Shown here: positions 16,906-24,705 of the stretch, piece after piece | Layout of the letters: each line of letters starts with the position of its first letter | Numbering within the stretch: position 1 is the first letter of the stretch | Virus record (IMG/VR): IMGVR_UViG_3300042541_001181 | Span: 1-39,227 of that record | Source of the DNA: a virus | DNA: 39,227 nt | Direction: 5' to 3' (one strand) | Translations under genes and position numbers: made by a program | The notes under the pieces: model-generated | Database searches by the model: none | What the model was told of the DNA's origin: nothing | The model's input: the letters and a program-made list of their open reading frames with translations, nothing else

Positions 16906-17979
16906 TTATAATCCACCGAGCAACATTGCTACGGCATCTGTCTCCGCTGCACGTTTGCTATAACCTTTTGCGTTATGCGCTTGCTGTGTCAGTTGTTGGA
17001 GCTTGCTTACTGTTTTCGATGACTTGCCGGTACTCTTCTGATAAGAAGGAACCTTTACCGCCATCTTAGTTTTGGCTGACTCTTTGCTCGATCTGTACGC
17101 CATCGCGTCCTTCACGATCTCTAAGATTCTTGCGTCTTGGATATTGGCAAACTCTTGTTGGCTAAATCCATACGCGGAACCCAGAAAATCAGTCATCTTG
17201 CCGAGTGCTTTTTTAAACTCATCAGGGTTAGCCCATGAAGGGTTCTTCTCCAGCACTTTTTCTACTTGGCCTACTACATACTCTTGGTTGAGTTGCTGTT
17301 GTTCAGCACCCATCTGATTACTCATATCCCCACGCTCATTAGCGACAGCGTTCATGATGCTTTCTATTTCCTGATTACGGAAATTAAAGTCTTGAACAGC
17401 GGCAGCATATTCGCCAGGGTTTTCATAACGCAGTTTGTTCCAATCGACATTGGCGTACTCACCGAGTAGGTTCTTCTTTAGGTGTCCAGTCAGTGCGTCT
17501 ATGGTCTCGATCTTCTTGGTGTATTCGCCCACTACTGCATACTTCACTTCATCAAATTCCCTGCGATCATCTGCCAGTTGCTTTGATTTGTTGGTATTGC
17601 TCTTATTGGACTGATAGCCAGCAATCAAGTCTTTAACGCCCACTGTATTAACTTTGCCATCGACTTTGACGTTGATACCGGAAAGGTTGCCATCTTCATC
17701 TAGCACGACACTCTTCTCATCTACGCCCAAGGTTTTAGCCCAAGTTACTTCTTCATCAGATTCCGCATCTGCGTCCTCTTCTTCTTCCTCTGCGCCTTCC
17801 TCATCTTCTTGGGTAGAATCGTCTGGTTGGGTATCAGCCTCCTCAGATTCTTCAGTCAGTTTCTTTTTGGCAGGGGTTTCTTCAGAGCCAAACAACAGCT
17901 CAGATATTTGGTCAACAGCATTTACGCTTCCAGCATCACTTGATAGTTCAGCCGTTGAAGTAGTAGATTCTTCACTCAT
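16906..17979 (-). CDS. Scaffolding protein
   Basis: The 357-residue product has a strongly acidic N-terminal half (a run of about 45 residues mostly Glu and Asp near 40-80). A helical middle follows with Lys/Glu/Gln-rich coiled-coil character (ADDRREFDEVKYAVVGEYTKKIETIDALTGHLKK), then a basic C terminus (VPSYQKSTGKSSKTVSKLQQL). This acidic-helical-basic layout and its position between portal and capsid genes are typical of podovirus scaffolds, which leave the procapsid on packaging. No protease domain is seen. Confidence 0.8.
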   Translation of the reverse strand: MSEESTTSTAELSSDAGSVNAVDQISELLFGSEETPAKKKLTEESEEADTQPDDSTQEDEEGAEEEEEDADAESDEEVTWAKTLGVDEKSVVLDEDGNLSGINVKVDGKVNTVGVKDLIAGYQSNKSNTNKSKQLADDRREFDEVKYAVVGEYTKKIETIDALTGHLKKNLLGEYANVDWNKLRYENPGEYAAAVQDFNFRNQEIESIMNAVANERGDMSNQMGAEQQQLNQEYVVGQVEKVLEKNPSWANPDEFKKALGKMTDFLGSAYGFSQQEFANIQDARILEIVKDAMAYRSSKESAKTKMAVKVPSYQKSTGKSSKTVSKLQQLTQQAHNAKGYSKRAAETDAVAMLLGGL

Positions 17980-18219
17980 TTATAGTGTGTCCTGTGTTTG
18001 TATTCGGGCAAGTCGCCCAGTGTCAATAGCGTTCAGTAGGTCACGTTCAACCACTTGGATCGCTCTTAGTTCGGCTTTAATAGCCAGTAATTCTTCAGCT
18101 TCATCAGACTTAAACTTCTCGTATAAGCCCTCGTAACGGTTCTCAAAGTACGCCTTGAAGTAGGTGTGATAAGCCCGTTCAGCACGTCCACCAAAATCAA
18201 TCTGCTCCTCAACTGTCAT
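17980..18219 (-). CDS. Small helical protein between portal and scaffold
   Basis: The 79-residue product from the ATG at 18219 has a GAGG ribosome site 6 bases upstream; the alternative ATG at 18234 lacks one. The sequence is mostly helical and charged: VEEQIDFGGRAERAYHTYFKAYFENRYEGLYEKFKSDEAEELLAIKAELRAIQVVERDLLNAI. It overlaps the portal stop by 11 bases and ends one base before the scaffold start codon region. It could be a head-assembly accessory protein. Family not recognised. Confidence 0.65.
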   Translation of the reverse strand: MTVEEQIDFGGRAERAYHTYFKAYFENRYEGLYEKFKSDEAEELLAIKAELRAIQVVERDLLNAIDTGRLARIQTQDTL

Positions 18220-20386
18220 ACATGCCTCGGTCATCTTGCTCGATCATATCTTCGTTACGGATGTAGTTAGCGTCTTGATCTGTCGCAGATGATGCCTCGA
18301 TCTCGGTTAGCTTTAGTGCCACTTGGGTATAGAGTTGCTCGTACTTAAACTGCATCTCTTCCATATCTTTTTCAGCGCCTTGAACGGCCTTGGCTTTCTC
18401 CAGTTCAGCCGTCAGTCCAGCCAGTTGAGCTTTAAATGTTTGTTGCTCCATATCACGCTGATGTTTAGCCATCTCAACTTGACCCTTCATCGTCACGTTC
18501 TGCATCTGTGCTTCTGCTGTAGTCGTAGCACTCTTAGCCAGTTCAGCTTGCATACGCATCTGCTCCATCTGGGCTTGCTGTGCTTGCTGTTGTTGTTGCT
18601 GTTGTTGCTGTCCTGCTTGCTGAGAGGCTTGTTGGCCTTGTGGAGACGATGGATCAACGAAATACTTGTTAGCTGAATCAAGCCCTGAGAACTTGCAGAA
18701 GTCGTCTATCGTTGCGTATATCTTGGAGGGGTTAGTCAGGGCCTGACCAGGTATAGCCATGATTTTTTCTTGCAGCATTTGTATCTGCTGAATCGCCATT
18801 AGCTTGGCTTGTGTGTCGCCTGTGCCGGTTCCAACTCTGACTGTGCTTTTAGTACGAGTGGGCCATGTTGCAGGGTTTACTTTCACCCATTGACCTCTGA
18901 ACTTAAAGTCTTGGATGGTATCAACATGCTCAGTCACTAGGTCTCTGATCTTTTCGCACAAAGGCTTGATACCAGTCTCACAGATAACGCGGATGATTAA
19001 GCCAACCAGTTCTTCTTTCGCTGTCATGATACGAGCGACACCTTGCGAGCCGATGCCATCACCAATATCTTCAGGACTTGCTGTGCCGTCAGCAGATACG
19101 CCCGTTCTTCCTGCCCGTACTTCGTCCAAGTATCTCATCATGTCGAAAGCACTTGAACCGAGAGCTGGAGTAGCGAGCGGCATGATAGCGTCAAGACGTT
19201 TGGCACGAATCAATCCACCCGGCTTAGAGACTAACAAATCATCGAGGTTGACTTGCCCTTCCAGCACCACGTTGCGCTGATTATTCTGCAAGTACATGTT
19301 ATCCATAATGTTTCTTATTATGGCAGTCTTGTTGTCTTGGATAGACTTGAGGCGGTCAAAGATTGATAGCCCTTGGAACTTGTGGCTCATTAGAATCGCT
19401 GTCGTAGCAATCCAAGGCACACAATCAACAGCCTCTTTGCTTAGTATCAGTGTCGGAGTATCAACACCAGCCACCGTGATCTTCATTAGCTGTGTGATGC
19501 CTGAGCCGTCAATGTCGAGCTTCATGTAGCACTCAGCAATCTCGATCAGTCGATTTGCTTCATCACCTGTGGTTGTGCTGGGTACTTGCGTTGACTCGCC
19601 TTGCATGTTGAATCGGTAAGCCGAGCGCAGTAGATCGGAGCTAACCAACTCTTCTATATCTTCATCACGATAGCCTTCCTCGCGTAGATCAGAGAGCGTC
19701 TTGTTGACTATGTGACAAGTGAAACGGGCGTTAGCTAAGCTAATATTGTTGTGCTGTGAGTTGACCCTGAACTCTTCCGGTGCGACTGGATCAATGCAAA
19801 TCTTACCGATGTTGTTCGATACCTTGATCTTAACGTCAAAGCTCATGCTAGGCGGTTGCATGGGATCATCTGACGGTACTTCTACCGGAGACATCTCAAT
19901 AATCTCAGCGTTCTTCTCGTTCAAGATGATAGCGAGTTGATCTTCGTTTAAGCCGGTATAGTTATAAGTCTTAACCTCTTCGGCTTCCTCGTAGTACACC
20001 TTTAAGATACCGTTACGTTGCATGAGGCTATCTTTAATAAACTGATGCAGCAAGGTGAAGCCATCGTTCTGCTTCATCAATACGTCATAGATATACTCTG
20101 ACTCGATCTGTGCTTGGAGTTCGTCACCCTCATTAACCGGATCAAATACCACAACCTCGTTTGATTGCGTGAAAGAGCGCATGATCTGAGGCATGATCCA
20201 CTCAATACTATCTGCAACATCTGTCGAGACGATAGCAGAGCGTCCTTCTTGCTCAGTGCCTAGCGGAAGCCCAAGGTAATAGCTCAGTGGTACTTGAAGC
20301 GATGGCGCAGTATTAGTTGTGATGTTAGCGTTGCTCATCTCATTGGTGATGATGGTGAGAATTTCACTATCCGTCATTTTTGCCAT
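18209..20386 (-). CDS. Portal protein
   Basis: The 725-residue product is a long P22/T7-like portal: an early PLSYYLGLPLGTEQEGRSAIVSTDVADSIEWIMPQIMR, then NEGDELQAQIESEYIYDVLMKQNDGFTLLHQFIKDSLMQRNGILKVYYEE. A later segment (LSIFDRLKSIQDNKTAIIRNIMDN) and TRKSTVRVGTGTGD-like text follow. The C-terminal 130 residues contain a poly-Gln run (nine Gln at about 18584-18610) and long Gln/Glu/Lys/Met-rich helices, compatible with a barrel or crown extension. It starts directly after the terminase stop. The portal is the DNA gate and the motor dock. Confidence 0.88.
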   Translation of the reverse strand: MAKMTDSEILTIITNEMSNANITTNTAPSLQVPLSYYLGLPLGTEQEGRSAIVSTDVADSIEWIMPQIMRSFTQSNEVVVFDPVNEGDELQAQIESEYIYDVLMKQNDGFTLLHQFIKDSLMQRNGILKVYYEEAEEVKTYNYTGLNEDQLAIILNEKNAEIIEMSPVEVPSDDPMQPPSMSFDVKIKVSNNIGKICIDPVAPEEFRVNSQHNNISLANARFTCHIVNKTLSDLREEGYRDEDIEELVSSDLLRSAYRFNMQGESTQVPSTTTGDEANRLIEIAECYMKLDIDGSGITQLMKITVAGVDTPTLILSKEAVDCVPWIATTAILMSHKFQGLSIFDRLKSIQDNKTAIIRNIMDNMYLQNNQRNVVLEGQVNLDDLLVSKPGGLIRAKRLDAIMPLATPALGSSAFDMMRYLDEVRAGRTGVSADGTASPEDIGDGIGSQGVARIMTAKEELVGLIIRVICETGIKPLCEKIRDLVTEHVDTIQDFKFRGQWVKVNPATWPTRTKSTVRVGTGTGDTQAKLMAIQQIQMLQEKIMAIPGQALTNPSKIYATIDDFCKFSGLDSANKYFVDPSSPQGQQASQQAGQQQQQQQQQAQQAQMEQMRMQAELAKSATTTAEAQMQNVTMKGQVEMAKHQRDMEQQTFKAQLAGLTAELEKAKAVQGAEKDMEEMQFKYEQLYTQVALKLTEIEASSATDQDANYIRNEDMIEQDDRGMYDS

Positions 20387-21670
20387 CTAAATAATTCCTC
20401 TTTCTAAGTAGCTGTAATCCAATCGACCTACATTCCAAGTGTCGTTTGTCATGTCAGGCTCGCTCATCGCTATATATCTAAAGCAATCAGCACCGTGAGA
20501 ACTGTCATCGTGCAGGGGCGCACCAAATGTACCAGTTGATTGATTCTGTGTGCGTCTGTAGCGTTTGAGTTGGTTAAGCAGCATTGCCGCCTTATGATCG
20601 ATGTAGACTCTGCCAAACATTAGCCGTGCTGATCGTATGCCTTCTTCGACATCATCCCTGCCAAGCACAGTAACGCTACGACCTAGTTGCTGTAGTATCT
20701 CTTCGGTAGACTTGCCAGACTTAAAGTCACGGCTTCTACCATCGTGCGGAATATAATCAGTTCCCCAGTTGTATGACTTGTTGCGTAACTCATCGACATA
20801 ACTGTCTAGTGTCCGGTGACTATCTTCTATGTAATCTATAACCCTAACTTCACCAGAGCCTGAGCGTTGCACCATAGCGATTGACATGGAATCATTCCAG
20901 CCCAAATCCCAGACGGTATGGACTTTTAGCATCGGATCGTAGGGTGCATTGCAAAGCCGTTTATCGAGTAACAGTCTGGCTATCTCATGGGCGTAGATTG
21001 CACCTTCAACCGCAGGACGACATTCACCGCCCCAAACAGTCTTGTAGCCTTCTGGATCACGTTTAAGCCAGCTAATACGTTCTTTGTCCAACTCTTCGGG
21101 GAACCAAGGGTTATCAGAGTAATTGACATTAACAACAAAGGAATCATCTGATTGATCGAGTACAAACCGTTGATAGGTTTCATCTGTGTCTAACTCAGGG
21201 TTAAACGTGATCCATATCTCTGAGCCTGGTGAGCGAATAGTCGGCACTAAAGCATCCCAAGATTTCTTGGTCACCACTTGTGCCTCTTCCACCCAACAGA
21301 TAGCACACGATTCAAATGATTTCAGATTGACGATAGATTGTTGACGGATACCGGCAAAGACAAACTCACTGCCATTTTTACAGGTGATGCGGTTTTGTTG
21401 GATCGTGAACAGATCAGAAAAACCCATCTCTTCTATCTGCTTCTTTAGCAAGTAGTGGACAGATTCTTGTATTGAGTTTTGCATCTCTCTTGCGCAGAGT
21501 ATGCGAGTTGATTTCTCTAAGGCTTTAACGATGAGGAGTCGTGCAACTGTCCAGCTTTTGCCGCTTCCTCTACCACCGTATGCTACTTTATATCGCATAG
21601 GTTGCATAAACGGGATCATCTTTTGCGGAATGTCCACGTCAGCATCTATATGAATAGTTTCACTTGCCAT
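20387..21670 (-). CDS. terL: Terminase large subunit
   Basis: The 427-residue product has an ATPase domain with Walker A GGRGSGKS (residues 32-39) and Walker B CAICWVEEA (122-130), then an ITFNPE C-motif-like stretch. A nuclease domain follows with VWDLGWNDSMSIAM and IPHDGRSRDFKSG, whose acidic residues are expected to bind metals. It belongs to the Terminase_3/PBSX-type group. I chose the ATG at 21670, preceded by AGGTG; a GTG at 21682 would lengthen it by four residues. It overlaps the small terminase gene. Confidence 0.92.
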   Translation of the reverse strand: MASETIHIDADVDIPQKMIPFMQPMRYKVAYGGRGSGKSWTVARLLIVKALEKSTRILCAREMQNSIQESVHYLLKKQIEEMGFSDLFTIQQNRITCKNGSEFVFAGIRQQSIVNLKSFESCAICWVEEAQVVTKKSWDALVPTIRSPGSEIWITFNPELDTDETYQRFVLDQSDDSFVVNVNYSDNPWFPEELDKERISWLKRDPEGYKTVWGGECRPAVEGAIYAHEIARLLLDKRLCNAPYDPMLKVHTVWDLGWNDSMSIAMVQRSGSGEVRVIDYIEDSHRTLDSYVDELRNKSYNWGTDYIPHDGRSRDFKSGKSTEEILQQLGRSVTVLGRDDVEEGIRSARLMFGRVYIDHKAAMLLNQLKRYRRTQNQSTGTFGAPLHDDSSHGADCFRYIAMSEPDMTNDTWNVGRLDYSYLERGII

Positions 21671-22040
21671 TGATGCGAACACCTATTGAGAAGTTGCCTG
21701 TGTGTTCTATGCGTTCTGTGTAAAGCTGTGCTACCTTTCCTCGCGCTACTTCAGCAGATATTGCCGCTGTAAAACTCTCAGCATCTTCTGCTTTCTTGCC
21801 TAAGTGTTCGAGTCTGGCAAGGTGTGACTCTAGCGTAATTCCAGCGGCTTCAATGATAGGTTTCTTGAGTTCATCAACCCTTGACCTAATGTTGACTTTT
21901 GCCATAAGTCTTGATGCTAGTTGAAGCACAGATTCAGGCTTAGTAGTTGGCTTAACAGTAAACGCTTCACGATAAGCATCAGCCTGTGTCATTCCACTAG
22001 CGACAGCAATAGCAAATGCTTCTTGCTTGGGCGTTAGCAT
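21660..22040 (-). CDS. terS: Terminase small subunit
   Basis: The 126-residue product has the typical start LTPKQEAFAIAVASGMTQADAYREAF (helix-turn-helix for pac/cos binding). A central helical segment with ASRLMAKVNIRSRVDELKKPIIEAAGIT and a late ARLEHLGKKAEDAESFTAAISAEVARGK match the Terminase_2 family. It sits just upstream of the large subunit and overlaps its start by 11 bases. The gene sets the packaging start site, probably within or near itself; the pac site was not identified. Confidence 0.88.
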   Translation of the reverse strand: MLTPKQEAFAIAVASGMTQADAYREAFTVKPTTKPESVLQLASRLMAKVNIRSRVDELKKPIIEAAGITLESHLARLEHLGKKAEDAESFTAAISAEVARGKVAQLYTERIEHTGNFSIGVRINGK

Positions 22041-22241
22041 CTACTTGATCCTACTTTCCACAACTGATAACCGAGATTCAATCGCACTGAGTTCTTTGCG
22101 TATGTCGCGTTCGATTGAGATCAGCGTCTCGTTTATATCCGTTAGTCTTGAGTTAAGTTGGTTAGCACTCCAGCCGATAATCATAATCAGCACTGAGATA
22201 AGACCACCGATAACCGGCATTAAGATAGAACTGTCACTCAT
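22041..22241 (-). CDS. Small membrane protein with coiled coil
   Basis: The 66-residue product has one N-terminal membrane segment (ILMPVIGGLISVLIMIIGW) followed by a coiled coil (LNSRLTDINETLISIERDIRKELSAIESRLSVVESRIK). The start overlaps the holin stop (ATGA). Such proteins often occur next to the holin in phages lacking a clear spanin pair. It might be an antiholin or inner-membrane spanin-like component, but the periplasmic anchor partner is not visible. Confidence 0.65.
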   Translation of the reverse strand: MSDSSILMPVIGGLISVLIMIIGWSANQLNSRLTDINETLISIERDIRKELSAIESRLSVVESRIK

Positions 22242-22645
22242 TTAGTTACGCCTTTTGATTTCTCGAATGAGCGCATACCAGCCAAGCCAAGGAGACCTAG
22301 TAATATTTGCAAGGTTAATTCGGTGTTAATAATTGGGAACAAGCCCGTGTAAGTAAACAGGACGGTAGCGATGAAACGTGCGATAGGCTCAACTAATGCA
22401 GCATAGAGTAATGAAACGCCACAAACCCAACCGATTGCTGGTCGCCAGCCTGAAACGAATATTGATGTGCTTCCTGCTTCGACCTTGTTGATTTCTAACT
22501 GTGATAGCTGTAACTGATAGCTGTTGTTGATTTCACTTGCTGCGGCTTCTAGCTTTCCCTTTAACTCAAGGTCAGCGTCTGGAAAGAACTTATCCAGTCC
22601 AGTCTTGATTAGATCAAATCCTGCTGTAAACGGATCAAGCGCCAT
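22238..22645 (-). CDS. Holin of the 3TM / gene-transfer-release type
   Basis: The 135-residue product has a short helical N terminus followed by IFVSGWRPAIGWVCGVSLLYAALVEPIARFIATVLF and LQILLGLLGLAGMRSFEKSKG. The SGWRP.IGW.CG..LLY...LLGL.G.R..EK pattern is the hallmark of the 3TM holin family. I see two to three membrane segments. The ATG at 22645 overlaps the endolysin stop by 11 bases. It would form lesions releasing the cytoplasmic endolysin. Confidence 0.8.
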   Translation of the reverse strand: MALDPFTAGFDLIKTGLDKFFPDADLELKGKLEAAASEINNSYQLQLSQLEINKVEAGSTSIFVSGWRPAIGWVCGVSLLYAALVEPIARFIATVLFTYTGLFPIINTELTLQILLGLLGLAGMRSFEKSKGVTK

Positions 22646-23096
22646 ACTCACCACTCTTCATCTGTGTGGATAGCTCTAATGCTCTTCCCTTTACGTCTTT
22701 AGCCCACTTACTATTAAGTAGCTCAATAGATGCCTGGGAGTATTCACCAGCTTCAATAAGCAATAATGATTTCTTGAATTTAAGCAGTCCAGCCAGACCA
22801 ATATTAAATACCATATTGATTAAGCAGTCTTGTCTTACTGTGTCGAGCTTGGAAAAGAATGGGAGGGTTACTTCGAGCTGGTGACGGCATTGAGTAATCA
22901 TGAGTTTTAGCAATCTCTCTGCTTCTACCTCATTAATGCCTTTGGTGTGTGCTTGGGATATTTCTATGCTGGATAAGTGAAGTGGGTTTGCTTCAAGATT
23001 GTAACCATAACCAATCGTCTTTTTGCCACCGCTACAAAGGTAGACCTGTTTTCGGAAGCCTTCGTGCCGCTTTAATTGATCGACCAATTTATCCAT
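22635..23096 (-). CDS. Endolysin, T4-lysozyme-like (GH24) with E-C-T triad
   Basis: The 153-residue product is a GH24 lysozyme: RHEGFRKQVYLCSGGKKTIGYGYN carries Glu12, Cys21 and Thr27 with the spacing E-8-C-5-T. The usual Asp is replaced by Cys, a known variant in phage lysozymes. It lacks a signal peptide or SAR domain, so it needs the holin coded next. The ATG at 23096 is used; a GTG two codons upstream is possible. It is the first gene of the late operon and follows an AT-rich promoter region. Confidence 0.88.
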   Translation of the reverse strand: MDKLVDQLKRHEGFRKQVYLCSGGKKTIGYGYNLEANPLHLSSIEISQAHTKGINEVEAERLLKLMITQCRHQLEVTLPFFSKLDTVRQDCLINMVFNIGLAGLLKFKKSLLLIEAGEYSQASIELLNSKWAKDVKGRALELSTQMKSGEYGA

Positions 23097-23126
23097 AAAC
23101 ACTACAAATAGTATTAATTTGGCTTC

Positions 23127-23166
23127 ATTATACTACATATAATATTAAATCAATCACTTATATCAA
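23127..23166 (-). promoter_or_regulatory. Candidate late promoter
   Basis: On the minus strand TTGATA (23166-23161) and TATTAT (23144-23139) are separated by 16 bases. A second -10-like TATAAT lies at 23132-23127, 15 bases after TTGATT. The stretch 23097-23200 is very AT-rich, has no gene, and directly precedes the lysis-packaging-structural genes. The promoter is probably served by host sigma-70 with help from the phage sigma-like protein; that is inference. Confidence 0.45.
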
Positions 23167-23201
23167 CTTTCTAATAACTTACATTACTTATTGACTATAA
23201 G

Positions 23202-23294
23202 TTATTGTTTATATTCTAAATATTTATAAGAACTCTCATCGGCTTTAAACTTAGCAATCTTCTTTCTATTCTTGTTACTCGTCTTAAGCGCCAT
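23202..23294 (-). CDS. Tiny basic protein
   Basis: The 30-residue product MALKTSNKNRKKIAKFKA...YKYLEYKQ is very Lys-rich. Its ATG overlaps the end of the preceding membrane-protein gene by 11 bases. It is the last small gene before the AT-rich candidate late promoter region. It is either a real small nucleic-acid-binding protein or a chance reading frame; the tight overlap speaks for the former. Confidence 0.4.
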   Translation of the reverse strand: MALKTSNKNRKKIAKFKADESSYKYLEYKQ

Positions 23295-23406
23295 CGTCAT
23301 CCCACAAATCATTGAATTTTATCAGCGCATACTTAACAAGGCACATAGTTACCCCGATAATTCCAATGCAGATTGCGATTAATCCTGTAAGCAGTTCCAT
23401 GTCCAT
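23284..23406 (-). CDS. Small single-pass membrane protein
   Basis: The 40-residue product MDMELLTGLIAICIGIIGVT...CLVKYALIKFNDLWDDDGA has one membrane segment (residues about 5-25) and an acidic tail. The start at 23406 has AGG seven bases upstream and lies nine bases after the previous stop; longer readings from 23490 would run through the preceding gene. Function unknown. Confidence 0.55.
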   Translation of the reverse strand: MDMELLTGLIAICIGIIGVTMCLVKYALIKFNDLWDDDGA

Positions 23407-23414
23407 TCCTTTAC

Positions 23415-23591
23415 CTATCTCTGATGTTGAATTTCTATTTCGTATAGCGGCTTGTCTAAGCCACAATCTACACAGGTGCGTTTTTTCCAACTGACATACG
23501 TTGCCCAGTGCGTGTGTTTGCAGTGTGCTACCCGTACTGGCGCATTGAATAGGTTGATTGGGCTAAACGTAAGCATCGGCCAACAGGTCAT
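23415..23591 (-). CDS. Small zinc-ribbon-like protein
   Basis: The 58-residue product contains HCKHTHWATYVSWKKRTCVDCG, where Cys and His residues followed by CxxC could form one zinc site. The start overlaps the stop of the preceding gene as ATGA, supporting a real coupled gene. Small zinc-binding proteins are common in early phage operons. Family unknown. Confidence 0.6.
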   Translation of the reverse strand: MTCWPMLTFSPINLFNAPVRVAHCKHTHWATYVSWKKRTCVDCGLDKPLYEIEIQHQR

Positions 23592-23782
23592 ATAAAATCA
23601 TCCAGCATCGCCAGATAATCGAGTGCTTTAGCGGCATCATCATTACTGCCCTCTTTCCTTCCTGCTCTGAGTGAGTATTTAATAGCGTTGCCCTTAATGA
23701 ATCCAATGAACTCTTCGGCTGTTAGTAACCTTTCCATTAATGTGAATGGTTCAATCGGCATATCTTTATAGTGCTGTTTCAT
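23588..23782 (-). CDS. DUF3310-type small protein
   Basis: The 64-residue product matches the DUF3310 core, which is often a part of larger nucleotide-kinase-labelled phage proteins: MPIEPFTLMERLLTAEEFIGFIKGNAIKYSLRAGRKEGSNDDAAKALDYLAML. The phrases F.KGN.IKY..RAG.K and D..KA..YL are diagnostic. Biochemical role unknown. It overlaps both neighbours by four bases. Confidence 0.75.
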   Translation of the reverse strand: MKQHYKDMPIEPFTLMERLLTAEEFIGFIKGNAIKYSLRAGRKEGSNDDAAKALDYLAMLDDFI

Positions 23783-23961
23783 TTGATTACCTTTGCAAAT
23801 GCTCTATATCGAGCTTGGATAGGACTTAAACCTTCTTCTACAACTACTTCCCAGAACTTAGTTTTAAATAGCTCTTCCTCTTCCCCTGTTGGGTTTCGTC
23901 TGAATGTCTTTCGGCACTCATTGAAAAGAAAGTTGTTGTTTAGATCATCCATGTCATCCAT
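23779..23961 (-). CDS. Small protein of the early operon, unknown
   Basis: The 60-residue product [24 protein letters not shown]...EEELFKTKFWEVVVEEGLSPIQARYRAFAKVIK is mainly helical. Three successive ATG codons (23967, 23964, 23961) are possible; the third has GGGGA at the best distance (about 7 bases). The stop overlaps the DUF3310 start as ATGA. Function unknown. Confidence 0.6.
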   Translation of the reverse strand: MDDMDDLNNNFLFNECRKTFRRNPTGEEEELFKTKFWEVVVEEGLSPIQARYRAFAKVIK

Positions 23962-24043
23962 CATCATTTCCCCAAGCCTTATAGATTGCATACATCATAA
24001 AAATCATCGTTAAATAAAACGGTAAAATAATCCAACTAATCAT
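23954..24043 (-). CDS. Very small membrane peptide
   Basis: The 29-residue product [19 protein letters not shown]...AWGNDDG is a single hydrophobic helix with a charged tail. The ATG lies within the last codons of the RusA gene and the stop lies inside the following gene, so it bridges the gap between them. Size and hydrophobicity suit a membrane peptide; it could also be chance. Confidence 0.4.
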   Translation of the reverse strand: MISWIILPFYLTMIFMMYAIYKAWGNDDG

Positions 24044-24389
24044 CCTGTCCACCTGTTATTGATACTTTAATAAAATTACCAATGTCATCACTAACAAATG
24101 GGTGCGTGATGAATCGACAATCATTAATCCCAAGCGCATCTGCTATGCCGTCACGACCACTTTTAAAACTCGCTATCATGTTGTCGTCATCCCTTTGTCT
24201 TTTGTCCGGTGGATAGAATGTTATCCACAGATGTAATCTGCCTTCTGTTTCTGGCACAACAACCTTCGCGGCTTTTGTCATCAAGCAACATTGCAAACGA
24301 TAACCTTTCGCGGCCTTGCTTTTCTTTGCCCAGTGAACGCGAGCGTTGGGTGATAGTTCTTTAGGAGGCCACGGTAGGTGTAATTTCAT
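24036..24389 (-). CDS. rusA: Holliday-junction resolvase RusA
   Basis: The 117-residue product, from the ATG at 24389 overlapping the YbcO stop (ATGA), starts [20 protein letters not shown]. It contains [30 protein letters not shown], which carries the family's DxDN and [11 protein letters not shown] catalytic Asp residues. RusA resolves branched DNA made in replication and recombination before packaging. Length is normal. Confidence 0.88.
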   Translation of the reverse strand: MKLHLPWPPKELSPNARVHWAKKSKAAKGYRLQCCLMTKAAKVVVPETEGRLHLWITFYPPDKRQRDDDNMIASFKSGRDGIADALGINDCRFITHPFVSDDIGNFIKVSITGGQDD

Positions 24390-24670
24390 CGTGTTGTTAC
24401 CATGCCATTCTCTATCCAATAGTTCTGCGTTCTCTCAACACCCTGACGGTGCGCCAGTTCTGTATAATCTTTTTCGAATACCCAAGTGCGCCTGTCTACT
24501 TCGTCATGGCAACTGCTACAGCAAAATGCACCCTGTAAGTCATGTTTCTTCAATGCCATACCACCACCACCTAAATGAGCCAGCACAACTGTTTCAGGAT
24601 TGCGATTACAAACACCCGGCAATCTGACTAAGCACTCTTGTCCACGTGCGCTTTCTCGTAATTTACTCAT
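24386..24670 (-). CDS. YbcO/DUF1364-type putative nuclease
   Basis: The 94-residue product has [43 protein letters not shown], then [10 protein letters not shown]. The pattern of Cys (C14, C21), AHL and CxxCHDxxD is typical of the YbcO family, which has a zinc-bound HNH-like fold. It sits next to RusA and NinB as in lambdoid nin regions. A near-copy of its first five codons lies upstream because of a 22-bp duplication. Confidence 0.82.
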   Translation of the reverse strand: MSKLRESARGQECLVRLPGVCNRNPETVVLAHLGGGGMALKKHDLQGAFCCSSCHDEVDRRTWVFEKDYTELAHRQGVERTQNYWIENGMVTTR

Positions 24671-24705
24671 AAGTTACTCGTAATTTACTCATAAGTTACT
24701 CGTAA
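24662..24705. repeat. Perfect 22-bp tandem duplication at a gene junction
   Basis: Bases 24662-24683 and 24684-24705 are identical. The unit covers the end of the sigma-like gene and the start of the YbcO gene. On the minus strand it leaves a decoy ATG (24692) that opens MSKLRVTYE and stops at 24663. The true start with the same first five codons (MSKLR) is at 24670. Confidence 0.9.

Noticed and set aside
17654-18136. Plus-strand frame of 160 codons opposite the scaffold gene
   Set aside because: Ser-rich composition is the mirror of the acidic Glu/Asp stretch of the scaffold gene; no ribosome site or family.
18584-18610. Trinucleotide repeat as a mobile or phase-variable element
   Set aside because: It mixes CAA and CAG codons, so it is an imperfect repeat coding for the Gln run of the portal; slippage would keep the frame.
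18323-18676. Plus-strand Leu/Cys-rich frame opposite the portal C terminus
   Set aside because: It is the reverse reading of the CAG/CAA-rich portal tail (poly-Leu shadow of poly-Gln).
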